DNA from: Strongylocentrotus purpuratus
Taxonomy: Eukaryota; Echinodermata; Echinoidea; Camarodonta; Strongylocentrotidae
Reading direction: 5' to 3'
Assembly (NCBI RefSeq): GCF_000002235.5
Contig: NW_022145605.1
Span: 39,164,358-39,228,357 of the forward strand
DNA: 64,000 nucleotides
Part shown: positions 1-10,827 of the stretch, in pieces
Position numbering within the stretch: the first letter of the stretch is position 1
Layout of the letters: each line of letters opens with the position of its first letter
Program-made: the position numbers and the translations under genes
Notes under the pieces: model-generated
What the model was told of the DNA's origin: nothing
Database searches by the model: none
The model's input: the letters and a program-made list of their open reading frames with translations, nothing else

Positions 1-712
1 AATTATTTACACTCCTTCTTGAGAAACTATACTGCCTAAGTCTTGTGTTGAAACGTTGTTTGACAATCTTGAAATCATGGCCTCTTGTTGTTGAGCCAGT
101 GGCTAGTTGGAAATATATTCGATCCAACTTCGATCTTGTTACTGACGTACATGATTATAATACAAGAAATAGCCGATTCAACTTTAACTTACCAGAAAAA
201 GTAGGTAGTATTGGAAATTCGTTTTATTACAATGCCATAAAAATTGGAATTCCCTTCCCAATGGTGTAAAAGAAATAGGAAACTATGATCATTTTAAGAG
301 GAAATTAAAGGAATACCTAATGCTTGACAGTCAGAGAAGAGAAGTGAATGACATGTTATATGATTGAAATTTGTATTCTTCTGTCGGTTCATACTTGTTC
401 ATGTTATATATACTTATGTTTTCGTACGTTATAGAAATTCTACAAATTCATCATTATTTTCCTCTCCTTCCTTCTCCTCTTTTTCTTCTTCTCCTTTTTC
501 TTTTCCTTCTTGTACTTAATATCATTCTATCATCAGTTTAATGTTGTTATTATTATTATTATCTTTAATAAGTAGTTCTTTTAATTTTCTTATCTGTCTG
601 TAAATATTACTATTTTAACTTATTAATTTTATACATGTCTGTAAGGGACCCCACTGGAAATAAGCTCTCGAGCTTTCGTGTGTTATCCTGTTCAAGCTGA
701 CTTATTTTTGAT
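1..712 (+). mobile_element. 3' end of a CR1/L2-group LINE (5'-truncated)
   Basis: The first ~330 bases encode, in two frames, the C-terminal tail typical of CR1/L2/Jockey-group reverse transcriptases: a DYNTRN motif, a SFYYNAIK stretch, then a NSLPNGVKE-like stretch and FKRKLKEYL. A one-base shift separates the frames near 250-260, so this copy is dead. The following ~350 bases are AT-rich and include CT-rich and (ATT)n stretches. They end in a block around 645-690 (GACCCCACTGGAAATAAGC, then TTATCCTGTT) that I recognise as a common 3' UTR of such LINEs in marine invertebrates. The 5' part lies outside the window or is missing. Clade assignment is from memory. Confidence 0.75.
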
Positions 713-718
713 CTGTTA

Positions 719-2977
719 TACCCTTTTCACATCTACCAAATACATATGGAAAACTTTTAGCCCTAAACGCGCATAAAAGAATACAGCACTAAACAACCGC
801 TTTAACGAAGAGAGCGCGCTCAAGTGCACTCTTGCGTGAAAGTACACTGATCGGACTAGTTCAATGCGACAAAGCAGGGGTGCGAGCGCTTGCTCTCGTT
901 GACTACTTACTAACACTAACAAACTAGAATTAGAAATGAAACTCACCTATAGTTAAATAAATGCAAAATTACGGTAGACTACACCAGCAGAGGCTTGCCA
1001 TTACACCGTAGACGAAATCGAACTCATTCCCTTTGCCAATGATTATACTGACTTCCCTCTAGTTGGAGTGCAATGACCCATTCGGGTGCGCATGTATAGA
1101 CATGATGCGCGTAATGCGGTCTCCGAGATTTTGAGCGCAACGCAAACACTCTGTACGCACTGCGTTAAATACACACACTGACCTCTACAGCGATTGCACG
1201 GAAGCTATAACTGTGCATTGTTTGTACGGTACGGGCGCACTCGTTGTGAGTAGCTATAGCGCTACACTATCCCAGTCACCTTGGTTTACTATGAAAAGCT
1301 ACCTTTTATTTGTTGGAAAATTGCCACCGTTTCCCCTCCACAAATGAAAACAATCGTTATACCAACGTAAAGGTGGGATGTCAAGGTTTCTGAATCCGTC
1401 CGAAGATTTTTTATACGTCACTCGTGTAAGATTTGCCGACTGGTTGACTGAGCGAAACCCGACAAAAAAGGGGGAAACAGTGCAATCTCCATAGGCAGGC
1501 TGAAAAAGTCAAAACTTTTAGGGGAAAAGTGCAACCGTTTCCCCTGAAAGAATAATCCCAAATTTAGTATCATTTTTAAGACGACATTTCAAATTATAAG
1601 AAACCGTCCGAAGATTTTTTTTAAAAAATTCCATTTTCCCGTAATACCAGCAATTATATCAAAACATGGCTTTTTTGGTGTACGTTCCCCGTGCTTAACA
1701 GGATAAGCGACGAGGCGCAGAGCAGATGCGCGTAAGTTTTCCATATGTTGCTTAACCCCGGGAAATAGGTGGGGCTAAGGGGGCTCTTAGCCCCACCTAT
1801 TCCTTCCTTAGCCCCACCAATTACCCGGGGTAATTTTAGCCGGCTTTCTGTTCACATTACGTTTTGCCAAAGTGGGCTAACCCCACAAATAGTACGGGAC
1901 TATCTGGCCCTGCAAAATAGCAGGGTTAGCCGGGCAATTGCGGGGTTAGCCGGGCAATTGTGGTGCTAAGCTGCGTAGTGTGAATCCGAACCGGGCTAAG
2001 GAGAAGCGGGGCTAAGCAACAGCCAATCACAGACAGCGTGGTCGTGTGGTCGTGAATTTGCATTTATCGCGCGCTATGCATGCAGTTCACGTTACGCATG
2101 CATGCTCTCTGTATTGACGTTTAGTCTTTTACGAGGCAGAGGTCATTATGAAAAAATCTTTATTATAAAATTGATTTAAAAAAATAGTGAAAGAACATGT
2201 AGCTCATAATTTTTTATTGCATTTATCATTATCAGTCATATTTACGTAGGTAAATTTATCAAGTGAATTGGATGAAAAATGGGTAATTGATTTGTATCGG
2301 TAAAATAATAAAGGGAAAACGCTTTGCGCGGTAGCAAAAGCATTAATATTCATGAGCTATCGAATAGTCCGGGGCGCGTTATTTTTTTATGCGGCACAGA
2401 TTGGGGCTTTTTTTTTAAAGGGGTCTTGATTTACAGACTGTACTATAGACAGTATAAGTAGTAGAGGTCTGTTTTTAATAGTGTTACATGTAATCCACTA
2501 CCGCATGGAAAATCATTACATCAACAATTAAAATCAAATTGGAAACCTGAAGAAGAGGCAGCACGTCGATAAGGAGAACATCACAATAATTAGTCAATGA
2601 AACTTAACTAACTTAAACGAATTGGAATGTTATCTAAACACATAGTTCGCGATGGATATACAAACTTCTTCGCAGCGCTAATCCGCTAGCGAACATGACT
2701 AGTCTCACGTACGTGCAGACACTATTCAGAAGGGAAAGAACGTACTTCCCATAGGTTTAACACGCGCCATGCCCCCAATCTGTGCCGCATAAAAAAATAA
2801 CGCGTCCGGGGCTAAGGCGAACGTAGTGTGAATCGCGTGAAATTTCTTAACCCCGGCTAAGCACATAGTCCGGGGTTAAGAAAATAGATGTGAACAGCAA
2901 AAAAAATAGTATGGGGTTAAGGATAGTATGGGGTTAAGGATAGTCCGGGGTTAAGAAAAATAGATGTGAAAAGGGTA
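719..2977. mobile_element. PIF/Harbinger-like non-autonomous element (MITE), ~2.26 kb
   Basis: The ends are inverted: TACCCTTTTCACATCTA at the left and its exact reverse complement at the right (17 bp). Both sides are flanked by TTA, the 3-bp duplication usual for PIF/Harbinger; TA with a shorter TIR is the alternative reading. The interior has no credible ORF. It contains blocks of GGGGTTAAG and GGGCTAAG in both orientations around 1755-1985 and 2810-2960. These are homologous to the element at 37543-38066 and include a perfect-looking fold of GGTGGGGCTAAG with CTTAGCCCCACC. A second element is nested at 2376-2803. Confidence 0.7.
2376..2803. mobile_element. Mutator-like MITE nested in the Harbinger-like element
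   Basis: The terminal inverted repeats begin GCGTTATTTTTTTATGCGGC and stay matched for about 31 bp (on through ACAGATTGGGG). Directly outside both ends is the same 9-bp word GTCCGGGGC (2367-2375 and 2804-2812), a perfect target-site duplication. A 9-bp duplication with long TIRs fits Mutator-like elements (9-11 bp). Merlin (8-9 bp) is the alternative. There is no coding capacity, so transposition would need an enzyme supplied elsewhere. The intact duplication and near-identical TIRs suggest it is younger than its host element. Confidence 0.8.
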
Positions 2978-3619
2978 TTATTGTATATTGTTGTATGTTG
3001 GAAGCTTGTCGAATAAAAATCAATCAATCAATCTTCGAATAATCCCTTTGTACTGACTTTCATGCTGGTTTATTCTACTCTTTGGGGGCGGGTGACAAGT
3101 ATTAGATGACGTTGAACTAATCAAAGCTTGCACCAACAGGAGAAGTCACAGAGCTCATAATTATACAGCTGCCTTATGATATTCTTTTGACCCATAGCTG
3201 GGCTAGTGCATGAAACATGTTTACAGTGGGTGCATTAATATATGTGGATGGGGAGAACGTTCCATACATACTTTGATGGATGGTCCTTGGGTAAAAACTG
3301 TATTAGTACGCGTCTATCCTTGGAGTAATCCCTTTGTACTGATCGACCTTCATGCTGGTTTATTCTACTCTTTGTCGAATAATCTTGCATTAAGAAGTGA
3401 TCGAGGCTGTCAATTGTACTTGATTGAGGAGTAGTTTGTAAGCATAGGTAGCCTCGACATTTCATGTCCTTGCTGGAATGATGTAAGTTTTAAATCAATT
3501 GTTCTCCTGGAGTCGATCGTTGCTAATGAGTTTTAGCCGCCCTTTTTTGGTACACCGAGATTCCATCCTGTTGAACTTCATCTGATGTCTGATGGTATGG
3601 GTCCCAATAGGTAGCGGCA
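2978..3619. other. Gene-free stretch with one dispersed direct repeat
   Basis: No coding region is supported. A ~50-bp sequence (AATCCCTTTGTACTGA, then CATGCTGGTTTATTCTACTC) occurs at about 3040-3083 and again at about 3326-3375. It is a short direct repeat of unknown origin. Confidence 0.5.
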
Positions 3620-3627
3620 TATTCAAG

Positions 3628-3944
3628 CAGTGGCGGATCCAGGGGGGGAGGGCCGGGGGCCCGCCCCCCCCCCCCTTGAGAAAAAAAAATCATTTAAAAT
3701 CACGTGATTTTTACCTTTTTTGGGGGTTGGGCCCCCCCCTGGCGCTCAAGGGGGGGGGGGAGAGGGTGCAAATTGAAATTTTTTTGAGGATCAAAAAAAA
3801 AAAAAAATGTGCTCACACCCCCCCCCCCCCCCCCCCCCCCCCCCACTGAGCGAATTTTTGGCCGGCGCGTTTTTCAAATTTTCGGGAGCAAAAAAAAAAA
3901 AAAAGTTGGGCCCCCTCCCCTAAGAAATCCTGGATCCGCACCTG
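3628..3944. mobile_element. hAT-type MITE, 317 bp, with perfect 8-bp target duplication
   Basis: The left end reads CAGTGGCGGATCCAGG and the right end is the inverse of CAGGTGCGGATCCAGG. The flanks are identical 8-mers, TATTCAAG, at 3620-3627 and 3945-3952. CAG...CTG termini with 8-bp duplications are the hAT signature. The interior has no ORF and is dominated by G, C and A homopolymers that sit close to both ends, including a ~20-base C run at about 3817-3844. Confidence 0.88.
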
Positions 3945-6101
3945 TATTCAAGTGCTAGTCCAACCAATAATGTATAGGCTGTTTCCGTACCATCAAAGGA
4001 AACCTGAGGAATTTTCTTTAAAGAAGGTTGAGCGTTTTTTGTCGCACATGGTGTATGCGACACCCCCCCCCCCCCACCTGTCAGGATATTGTCGGTAAAA
4101 TTGCGCTGCCGTCGGGAAAAAAAGAGAAAAGGGGGAGGGAAAAAGAGAGGGAAAAGGAAAGAAAAGAAAAAAGAAAAGGAAAAGAAAAGAAAGAAAGGAA
4201 AAGAAAGGAAAGAAAGGAAAAGAAAGGAAAGAAAGAAAAGAAAAGAAAGAAAAGAGAAGAAAGAAAGAGAAAAAAAAAAAGAGTGAGGCGAGGAAAGAAA
4301 GGAAAAGAAAGAAAAGAAGGAAAAGGAAAAAAAGAAGAAAAAAAAAAGAGAAAAGGGAAACAAAAGAAACGGGGGGTGAAATAGAGGAGAGAGTGGGGGA
4401 GGTAAGAGCCTGAGAAAGGAGGAGTGAGTGTAAAAGAAAGGGGGGGGGGGGAGGTTGTTAGGTGGAGTCGTCTCGTCAAGGAAGCAAGAAAGAGACGGGT
4501 AAATATATTCCTGTGTCGGGTCAGCTGTGTCGGTATTCTTGCTCGATCCTTGTGTATTATATCAATGCAGAATTTTGAAGTAGGTGAGATGTATATTGTC
4601 GGTCGGCCGACAAGTTTTTTTTCCCTACGAACTGTGACTTTTTATCCGCTGTGACTAAAACTACAATACTTGTATTTTCTCGAAGTTTCACTTTCCTATA
4701 ATATCAGCTAAAGAAATCAGAGGTTTAACATTTTCGGGGAAACTAAATTCAAACAAGGATTAACTTTGAGTCAACAACGGTACGACGAATGGTCTTCCTT
4801 TCTCTATATTTTGCTGAAACGCCAACTTCATTTAGACGAGTCGAGAACGGTACAACGAATCGTCTTCTTTTTCTAATAATTTGAGGAAACGTCTAAGCTT
4901 CCGCCATACACGCGGAGGGGGGGGGGGACTGAATTCAGATAAGGATTAGAGAACAGTACAACAAATCGTCTTCCTTTCTCTATATTTTGAAGGTAGGCAA
5001 AAATGGGACAACTTCATTTAGACGAGTCGAGAACGGTACAACGAATCGACTTCTTTCTCTCATAATTTAAGGAAACGTCAAAGCTTCCGCGCTTCGCGCA
5101 AGAGGGGGAAGCTGTATTCAGACAAAGAGTGCTTATTAAGAGTTAAAAAAAAGGTGCAACGAATTGTCTGCTTTCTCTAATAATTTAAGGAAACGTCAAA
5201 GCTTCCGCGCTTCGCGCAAGAAGGGGGAAACTGAATTCAGATTAATAAAGCTTAATATGAGTCGAAAACGGTGCAACGAATCATCTTTTTTCTACAATAA
5301 TTAAATCAAACGTCTAAGCTTTTCGCGCTGGAAGGGAGAAATTGAAATCAGACAAGGATTTAGAGTGGAAACGGTACAACGAATCGTCTGCTTTCTCTTA
5401 TAATTTAAGGAGCCGTCAAAGATTCCGCGCTTCGCGCTAAAGGGGAAACTGAATTCAGACAATTAGGGCTTATTAAGAGTCGAAAACGGTACAACGAAGA
5501 ATAGTCTTCTTTCTCTAGTAATGTGATGAAACGTCAAACTCGGCTTCCGCGCTTCGGGCAAGAGGGGGAAGCTGAATTCAGACAAAGAGTAAAAAAGCAG
5601 TACAACGAATTGTCTGCTTTCTCTAATAATTTAAGGAAACGTCAAAGCTTCCGCGCTTCGCGCAAGAGGAGAAACTGAATTCAGATTAATAGAGCTTAAT
5701 AAGAGTCGAAAACGGTGCAACGAATCGTCTTCTTTCTATAATAATTAAATCAAACGTCTAAGCTTTTCGCGCTTCGCGCTGGAAGGGGAAAACTTCATTC
5801 AGACAAGGATTAAGACACGGTTGAACGAATCGTCTACTTTCTCTAATAATTTAATGAAACGTCAAAACTTCCGCGCGAGGGGGAAAAACTTAATTCAGCT
5901 AGAAAAGGATTAAGAGTCGAGAACAGTAGGCCGACACCGAATCGTCTGCTTTTTCTCATAATTTAATGAAACGTCAAACCTTCCGCGCTTCGCGCGGAGG
6001 GGGAGAAACTGAATTCGGACAAGGATGAAGAGTCGGGCACTGTTCATCGAATCGTCTACTTTCTCTAATAATTTAATTGAACACCATAACTTCCGCGCTT
6101 C

Positions 6102-6240
6102 CAGAAGCGGATCTAGAGGGGGGTTGGGGGGGTTGCAACCCCCCCCCCAAAAAAAAAAAACCGGGGACCATTTTTTTAAAATCTTATCTTTTTTTTTAAA
6201 CTTGTAATTTTATTTTATTCTATTTCTATGTATTTATTTC

Positions 6241-6292
<52 letters not shown>

Positions 6293-7030
6293 TATTTTTG
6301 GGGGGAGGGGGGGGGGGGGGGGTTGGGCGAACAAATGTCACAGAGTCCCTTGCCACCCCCCCCCCCCCATCAGCTTTTTTGAGGACACGGGCCACCGCCG
6401 AAGTGACAAGCTAGGCCAGCGTTGCCGATTCTCATCCCCAAAATCCCCACATTAAAATTTGGCAACTTTGGGGATATTTTAAGTGTCGTTTGGGTGGGGA
6501 TTTTGTGAAGATTTAACCTGGCAACGCACGCTGAGCTGGGCTGCTCATTTCCTGGATTACTTGTTCAAGTTGCTCACTTTTTTATCAGTCTGGTCTGAGT
6601 GTAGTGACAAGCAATATGGAAGCAAACAGACCCCCCCTTGGGCGGCCCAAAAAACAAAACAAAAAAAGGGGGAAAAAAGAAGAAACAAAAAGAAAAAAAG
6701 AAAGAAAAAAGAACGCACGCTGGAGAGAAACCCTTTCAAGTGCAAATATTGTGAAAAGATATTCAACTCATCTGGTAACTTAACCAAACACATGATAACT
6801 CTGGATATAACTGTGTATTCAACTGTTACTTGATTTAAAAAGACGTTATCATGCACTGCTTTTTATGGTCTCCATTGTGTTAATAGATGCCAGGAAAACA
6901 TCACTTACGGGGTTCAAATAAACACCCCTAAAAAAATCGGCTCGCCGCTTTGCGGCTCGTGGACGATGCTCCGCATCGTCATTATTGGTCAACCCCCCCC
7001 CCCCTTAGCAAAAAGCTAGATCCGCCCCTG
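6102..7030. mobile_element. hAT-like element nested in the satellite array
   Basis: It begins CAGAAGCGGATCTAG and ends with the inverse of CAGGGGCGGATCTAG. Removing it restores an uninterrupted satellite unit if the 5-mer GCTTC, present at both edges, is taken as the target duplication. Five bases is shorter than the usual hAT eight. Inside are G and C runs next to the ends, an (ATT)n microsatellite (about 6240-6294), a C2H2 zinc-finger fragment (about 6708-6800) and ~190 bp (6815-7010) shared in inverse orientation with 29640-29830. Confidence 0.75.
6708..6800 (+). pseudogene. Captured C2H2 zinc-finger fragment
   Basis: The sequence encodes THAGEKPF, the usual linker between C2H2 fingers, and then, one base out of frame, KCKYCEKIFNSSGNLTKHM, a nearly complete finger (Cys-x2-Cys, Phe, Leu, His). 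An upstream A-rich tract encodes only lysine-rich filler. One finger with a frameshift inside a transposon is a gene fragment, not a working protein. It most likely came from a host zinc-finger gene or a domesticated transposase relative. The last ~190 bp of the element may be its former 3' UTR, since they recur at 29640-29830. Confidence 0.6.
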
Positions 7031-7675
7031 GCTTCGCGCGGGAGGGGGAGAACTGAATTCAGGTAAGGATTAAGAGTCGAGAACAGAACACGGAATCGTC
7101 TGCTTTTTCTCACAATTTAATGAAACGTCAAAGCTTCCTCGCTTTGCGCGGGAGGGGAAGAAACTGAATTAAGACAAGGATTAACATCGAGAACGGTACA
7201 ATAAATCATCTACTTATCCTAATAATTTAAGGAAACGTCTAAGCTTAACAGAGGCCTAACAGTAACACCGACACCACCCTAATGAGCGCGCTTCACGCGC
7301 TCTTTATATATAGCTATGATGTTGACTAAGTTGACGAAATAATTCGTATAGTGATGTCGTCGAGGAAAATACTCATTTGCGCATACGCAAGTACTATAGA
7401 TAGTCCATAAGAATAACAATTTAACCTTCGGCCCCGGGTTTATAGGGTTAAATTTGTAGATATTGGGACATTTAATTTTGTCGGTAATTGGTGGCTAGTT
7501 TTGTCGGTAATCGTTGGCCTCTACACCCCCCCCCCCACCCCCACTGAAAAAGGTCTAGCGACGCCCCTGGTCTTGGATCGTAGCTTCTTGTATGTTAGGG
7601 CATCATCAACATTTATTTTGTAAAGCTGGAACCGTTGTTAGGCACGATTCGGATGCATTGCTCTCATATAATGCC

Positions 7676-7801
7676 CCCCCCCCCCCACACACACACTCCA
7701 CTGTATCCCTCTCTCTTATGTTCTCTATTATTTTTTCCCTTTTAATCGATTTTTTTTCTGGCCCATGTTTCTCCCCTTCTCTCTTTCACACACACTCTCC
7801 C

Positions 7802-7843
<42 letters not shown>

Positions 7844-7890
7844 GCACACACACACACACACACACTTTCTCTCTCGATCTCTCTCTCCCT
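7676..7890. repeat. C-run plus (CT)n(CA)n microsatellite
   Basis: A poly-C run with CACACA at 7675-7695 is followed by CT-rich sequence. A long pure (CT)n at about 7804-7840 runs directly into (AC)n at about 7844-7865. No gene is seen. Confidence 0.9.
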
Positions 7891-8262
7891 GTCTTTTCCC
7901 AATCTGTGCTTAATTCTCCCTCAAAAATTTGCCATTTCTTGACAAAAGTGTATGTTATGGCAGATGAAAATCATGCAAAAAGAATACAAAACAAAAAACA
8001 TCGCACGTTTTGTAATTCTGCAGAATTTCATCTCAATGAAAGTTTTTAATACAGCTATTCAAAGCCCAAAGGTTATAAGAAAAGATCCAACGAGTAAGCA
8101 GTCTTTTTAATTCAAACGCGGCTCAATGATTTTGAGGTCACTAAAAAATACTACAATAATAATTTCTTAAAAACCCACTCAGAAAATCCAAATCAAATTC
8201 CAAGGCTCACATAACTTGAATTGTGGTCTTGTGAGACCACTACAATTGCTATTCAAGCAAAA

Positions 8263-8701
8263 AATTATGAGAGGAGAAAACACATCATGTAATTATAAAG
8301 AATCCATCTAAGATTTCATCCCATTTCATACCTAATTCGAAGTACATGTACAGCATGTTTAGAAAGTGATTTTAAAATGTTGAGGTTACATGTACTGTCA
8401 ATTGCAGTAGTGCTGTGATTTTAAGTTTTGTTAATAATATAATCCCTTGCCACTTAACAACACAAAATCAACTTTGCTTCTTTTCAATCAAAGAACTATA
8501 AGAGGAGAAAACACATACATCTAAAGGTAATTATGTGCTCAAGAATCCACCTTAGAACTCACCCAATTTCCTACCTGGTTGAAAAGACATGTACTTCATG
8601 TTTAGAAAGTCTTTCTAAAACTCTGAAATAACATGTACATTGCAGTAGTGCTATGATTTTACTTTTTGTTGATAATATAATCACATGTCACTAACAACAC
8701 A
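8263..8701. repeat. Tandem duplication of a ~220-bp sequence
   Basis: Two diverged copies lie head to tail: about 8263-8463 and 8490-8701. Both contain AGAGGAGAAAACACAT, GTACTTCATG or GTACAGCATG then TTTAGAAAGT, TTGCAGTAGTGCT and GATAATATAATC or TAATAATATAATC, and both end CTTAACAACAC or ACTAACAACAC. The function is unknown. Confidence 0.75.
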
Positions 8702-10683
8702 CACATTTTCGAAATGCTCAACAACTTTTCTTTCCATCTCTATTTTTTACTTCTCATAATATTTTCATGAAATATTAGCAGTGCAGCAAATATATTTGAT
8801 AAGTTCTTAACAGGGAGCATCCAACAAAATCTGAAGGTTACAAGTGTAATCAACAAGGACAATGTAAAATGAACATAAAATAAGTGGTTGGGTTGATTGG
8901 TTAACATGAACTACTAAATGATCAATTATTTACAAACCACACATTCTCTTCTCAGTCCGAGTCATCAGAAATTTGGCAAAATATGAAATAAAACTGCATT
9001 GTGTATGTACAACTTAAAGAAATAGATGCTTATTAAAAGGGAAAAGGGTTCAACAGGACCATTTCCTACAGCAATCAAAACAAGTAAAAATCAAAATTAA
9101 TTTTAACACATGGTACAATTGCATTAAAGTAAAAAGCATGCTGAATTTTGTTATGTACAAATATTAGCAAGTAAGAAATCTCAAGAATTTGTTTTCTATG
9201 ACTGAAATCAAGAACCCTTTTACAAATGACAGGATAAAAAGTTTTAACATAAAATAATCAAACAATGGCATAATAAAATCCACAAGATGAGTGATGGAGC
9301 TGCATTCATATGATTCAATGTACCCCATCATTCCAACTAATAGTCTTTTGAAATTTCACGCTTACTGCTAAGTTTTTTTTGTTTAAGTGCAATCCTAAAC
9401 ATAATCCAAATCTTTGACATAGAGCCTTGAGCAAATGTCACCATATTAAATGTCAATTCAATGAAGTTGCTTAAGCATAGATTGGACTCCAAGCTTACAG
9501 AAAGACTCTCTGGCCTTACAAAGTTGACCATTTATCTTGATTACCGGTAATCATACACACCTTTTACACATTATTAATAGGTAACACACAAAAAAATGTG
9601 TCAATAAGCTTACAATGTTGTATAAATGGCATTACTTTCCTAATGTGATAACGTGAAACTGTTCTACAGGTAATGGTGTTCAAACAAGAGTGGAAATAAA
9701 AACAAAATATGGTGGTATGTTGTTCTCAGAAACAAACTATATGTGAATCTAATCCATATATACGTGTACATATATATATATTTAGATATATATGTTTGCA
9801 AGCATTTGATCACATGCTTTGTTTAAATAGATTTATCACTTCACTTCAGATAACTACAAAGTTGCAAATGATTGCTCACTTGGTTTGTGATCGTTTTCTT
9901 TCTTTTGATGTTGTTTTTTGCCCATTATGATCTATATACAATACTGTGCAGTATCATGCTTCCAAAATGTCAATATAGGATAGCCTCTCCCATCTGTACA
10001 GGAAATAGGCTTCTAAGAAACATTCATAAGTTTAAGCATTAAAAAATTACTGTGTATTTTCATTAATTTCCGGCTTGTTTTTGGTTAATGACAAGTACAA
10101 TATGAAAACAATAAAGAAAATTAATGTTGTGAGCTGTGACTGCAAAGAGTAAATGTTTCATAAAAATGACCTTCATATGTACAGCAGTAGAATTCATGAA
10201 ATTACAAAACAGAAGAGTAATTTTTCAATATTTACAAGGTGACTTGAGACCCAACCTTGGCATCTGTACATTGAAAAGGTTGAGCAAAACCTAGTCTTCA
10301 ATGATCATCCATTCTGATTGAATATCATGTCTACTGAAAAGCAGAAGGGTATAACTCACATCCTTTAACAGGGAGTCAATAAGTTCTGCTTTGCCCTCAA
10401 TAGGCAATCAGTGTTTATCAAACTGCAGTATGGTTCTAAGTATTACACGACAAAAATAAAAGTCTTTCAAAAGAATGCAGCAATTTTGATGGAACCAACA
10501 TCTGTTATTTTTAAAGAAATTAAGATCAAATGAACATGCGCCATAACCATGTACAACAGCCACAGAATATTGGATCACACTTTGGGGGTAGATCTGTACC
10601 AGATGTAGCTTTAGTAGGTGAAACTACCAGAGCCACCATTAAACAAAGTTTTGCCAATGTGGTATTAGTTGGTCAGAAATTCT
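8702..10683. other. AT-rich gene-free stretch downstream of RSRC2
   Basis: No coding region, RNA gene or bounded transposon is recognised. There is a short alternating TA tract near 9768-9792. The right part probably contains sequence 3' of the RSRC2 polyadenylation site. Confidence 0.5.
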
Positions 10684-10689
10684 TTTATT
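10684..10689 (-). terminator. Candidate RSRC2 polyadenylation signal
   Basis: TTTATT on the plus strand is AATAAA on the minus strand. It lies ~140 nt past the RSRC2 stop codon and is the first such hexamer downstream. RNA evidence would be needed to prove use. Confidence 0.4.
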
Positions 10690-10827
10690 TTGTGCTTGGC
10701 CAACAAAGCAATATTGGCCATACTGTGCCCATCTCAAACCAGGATTGGCCATTCAGACGTCTCTGGCAAGTACTATGCAGGTCCTACAGTTGTAAAGCCT
10801 AAACAAAAGCTCATTCAAAAATTTGAA

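Larger units (their letters stand above)
4740..7250. repeat. ~110-bp satellite array inside hAT copy 1
   Basis: About 20 degenerate units of 100-120 bp, from about 4740 to 6101 and 7031 to 7250. Each unit carries GAATTCAGACAAGGATTAA, then AGTCGA(A/G)AACGGTACAACG, then TCTAATAATTTAAGGAAACG, and a palindromic core GCGCTTCGCGC followed by a purine/G run. Core-to-core distances near 5085, 5203, 5424, 5548, 5650 and 5766 vary from about 100 to 122. The array is split by the 6102-7030 insertion. Confidence 0.85.
4045..7569. mobile_element. Satellite-bearing non-autonomous hAT element, copy 1
   Basis: Homologous over its length to the better-bounded copy at 23603-25525. In order it has: a left block after a C-run (CACCTGTCAGGATATTG, 4076-), a ~260-base GA-rich tract, a unique middle with a TGTCGGTCGGCCGACA palindrome (about 4595-4612), an array of ~110-bp satellite units, and a right block with two TTTTGTCGGTAAT subterminal motifs (about 7475-7515). 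It ends in GCGACGCCCCTG at 7569. The expected left TIR (CAGGGGCGTCGC) is not found, so the first ~40 bases appear lost or rearranged and no target duplication can be read. Interrupted by a nested hAT at 6102-7030. Confidence 0.75.

Noticed and set aside
4028-4479. Lys/Arg/Glu-rich and Phe/Ser-rich frames over 4.0-4.5 kb on both strands
   Set aside because: Pure products of the GA-rich low-complexity tract inside the hAT; the same occurs at 23575-23997.
8263-8701. CRISPR-like or gene-duplication reading of the two ~220-bp copies
   Set aside because: Only two diverged copies, non-coding, in a eukaryotic intergenic region.
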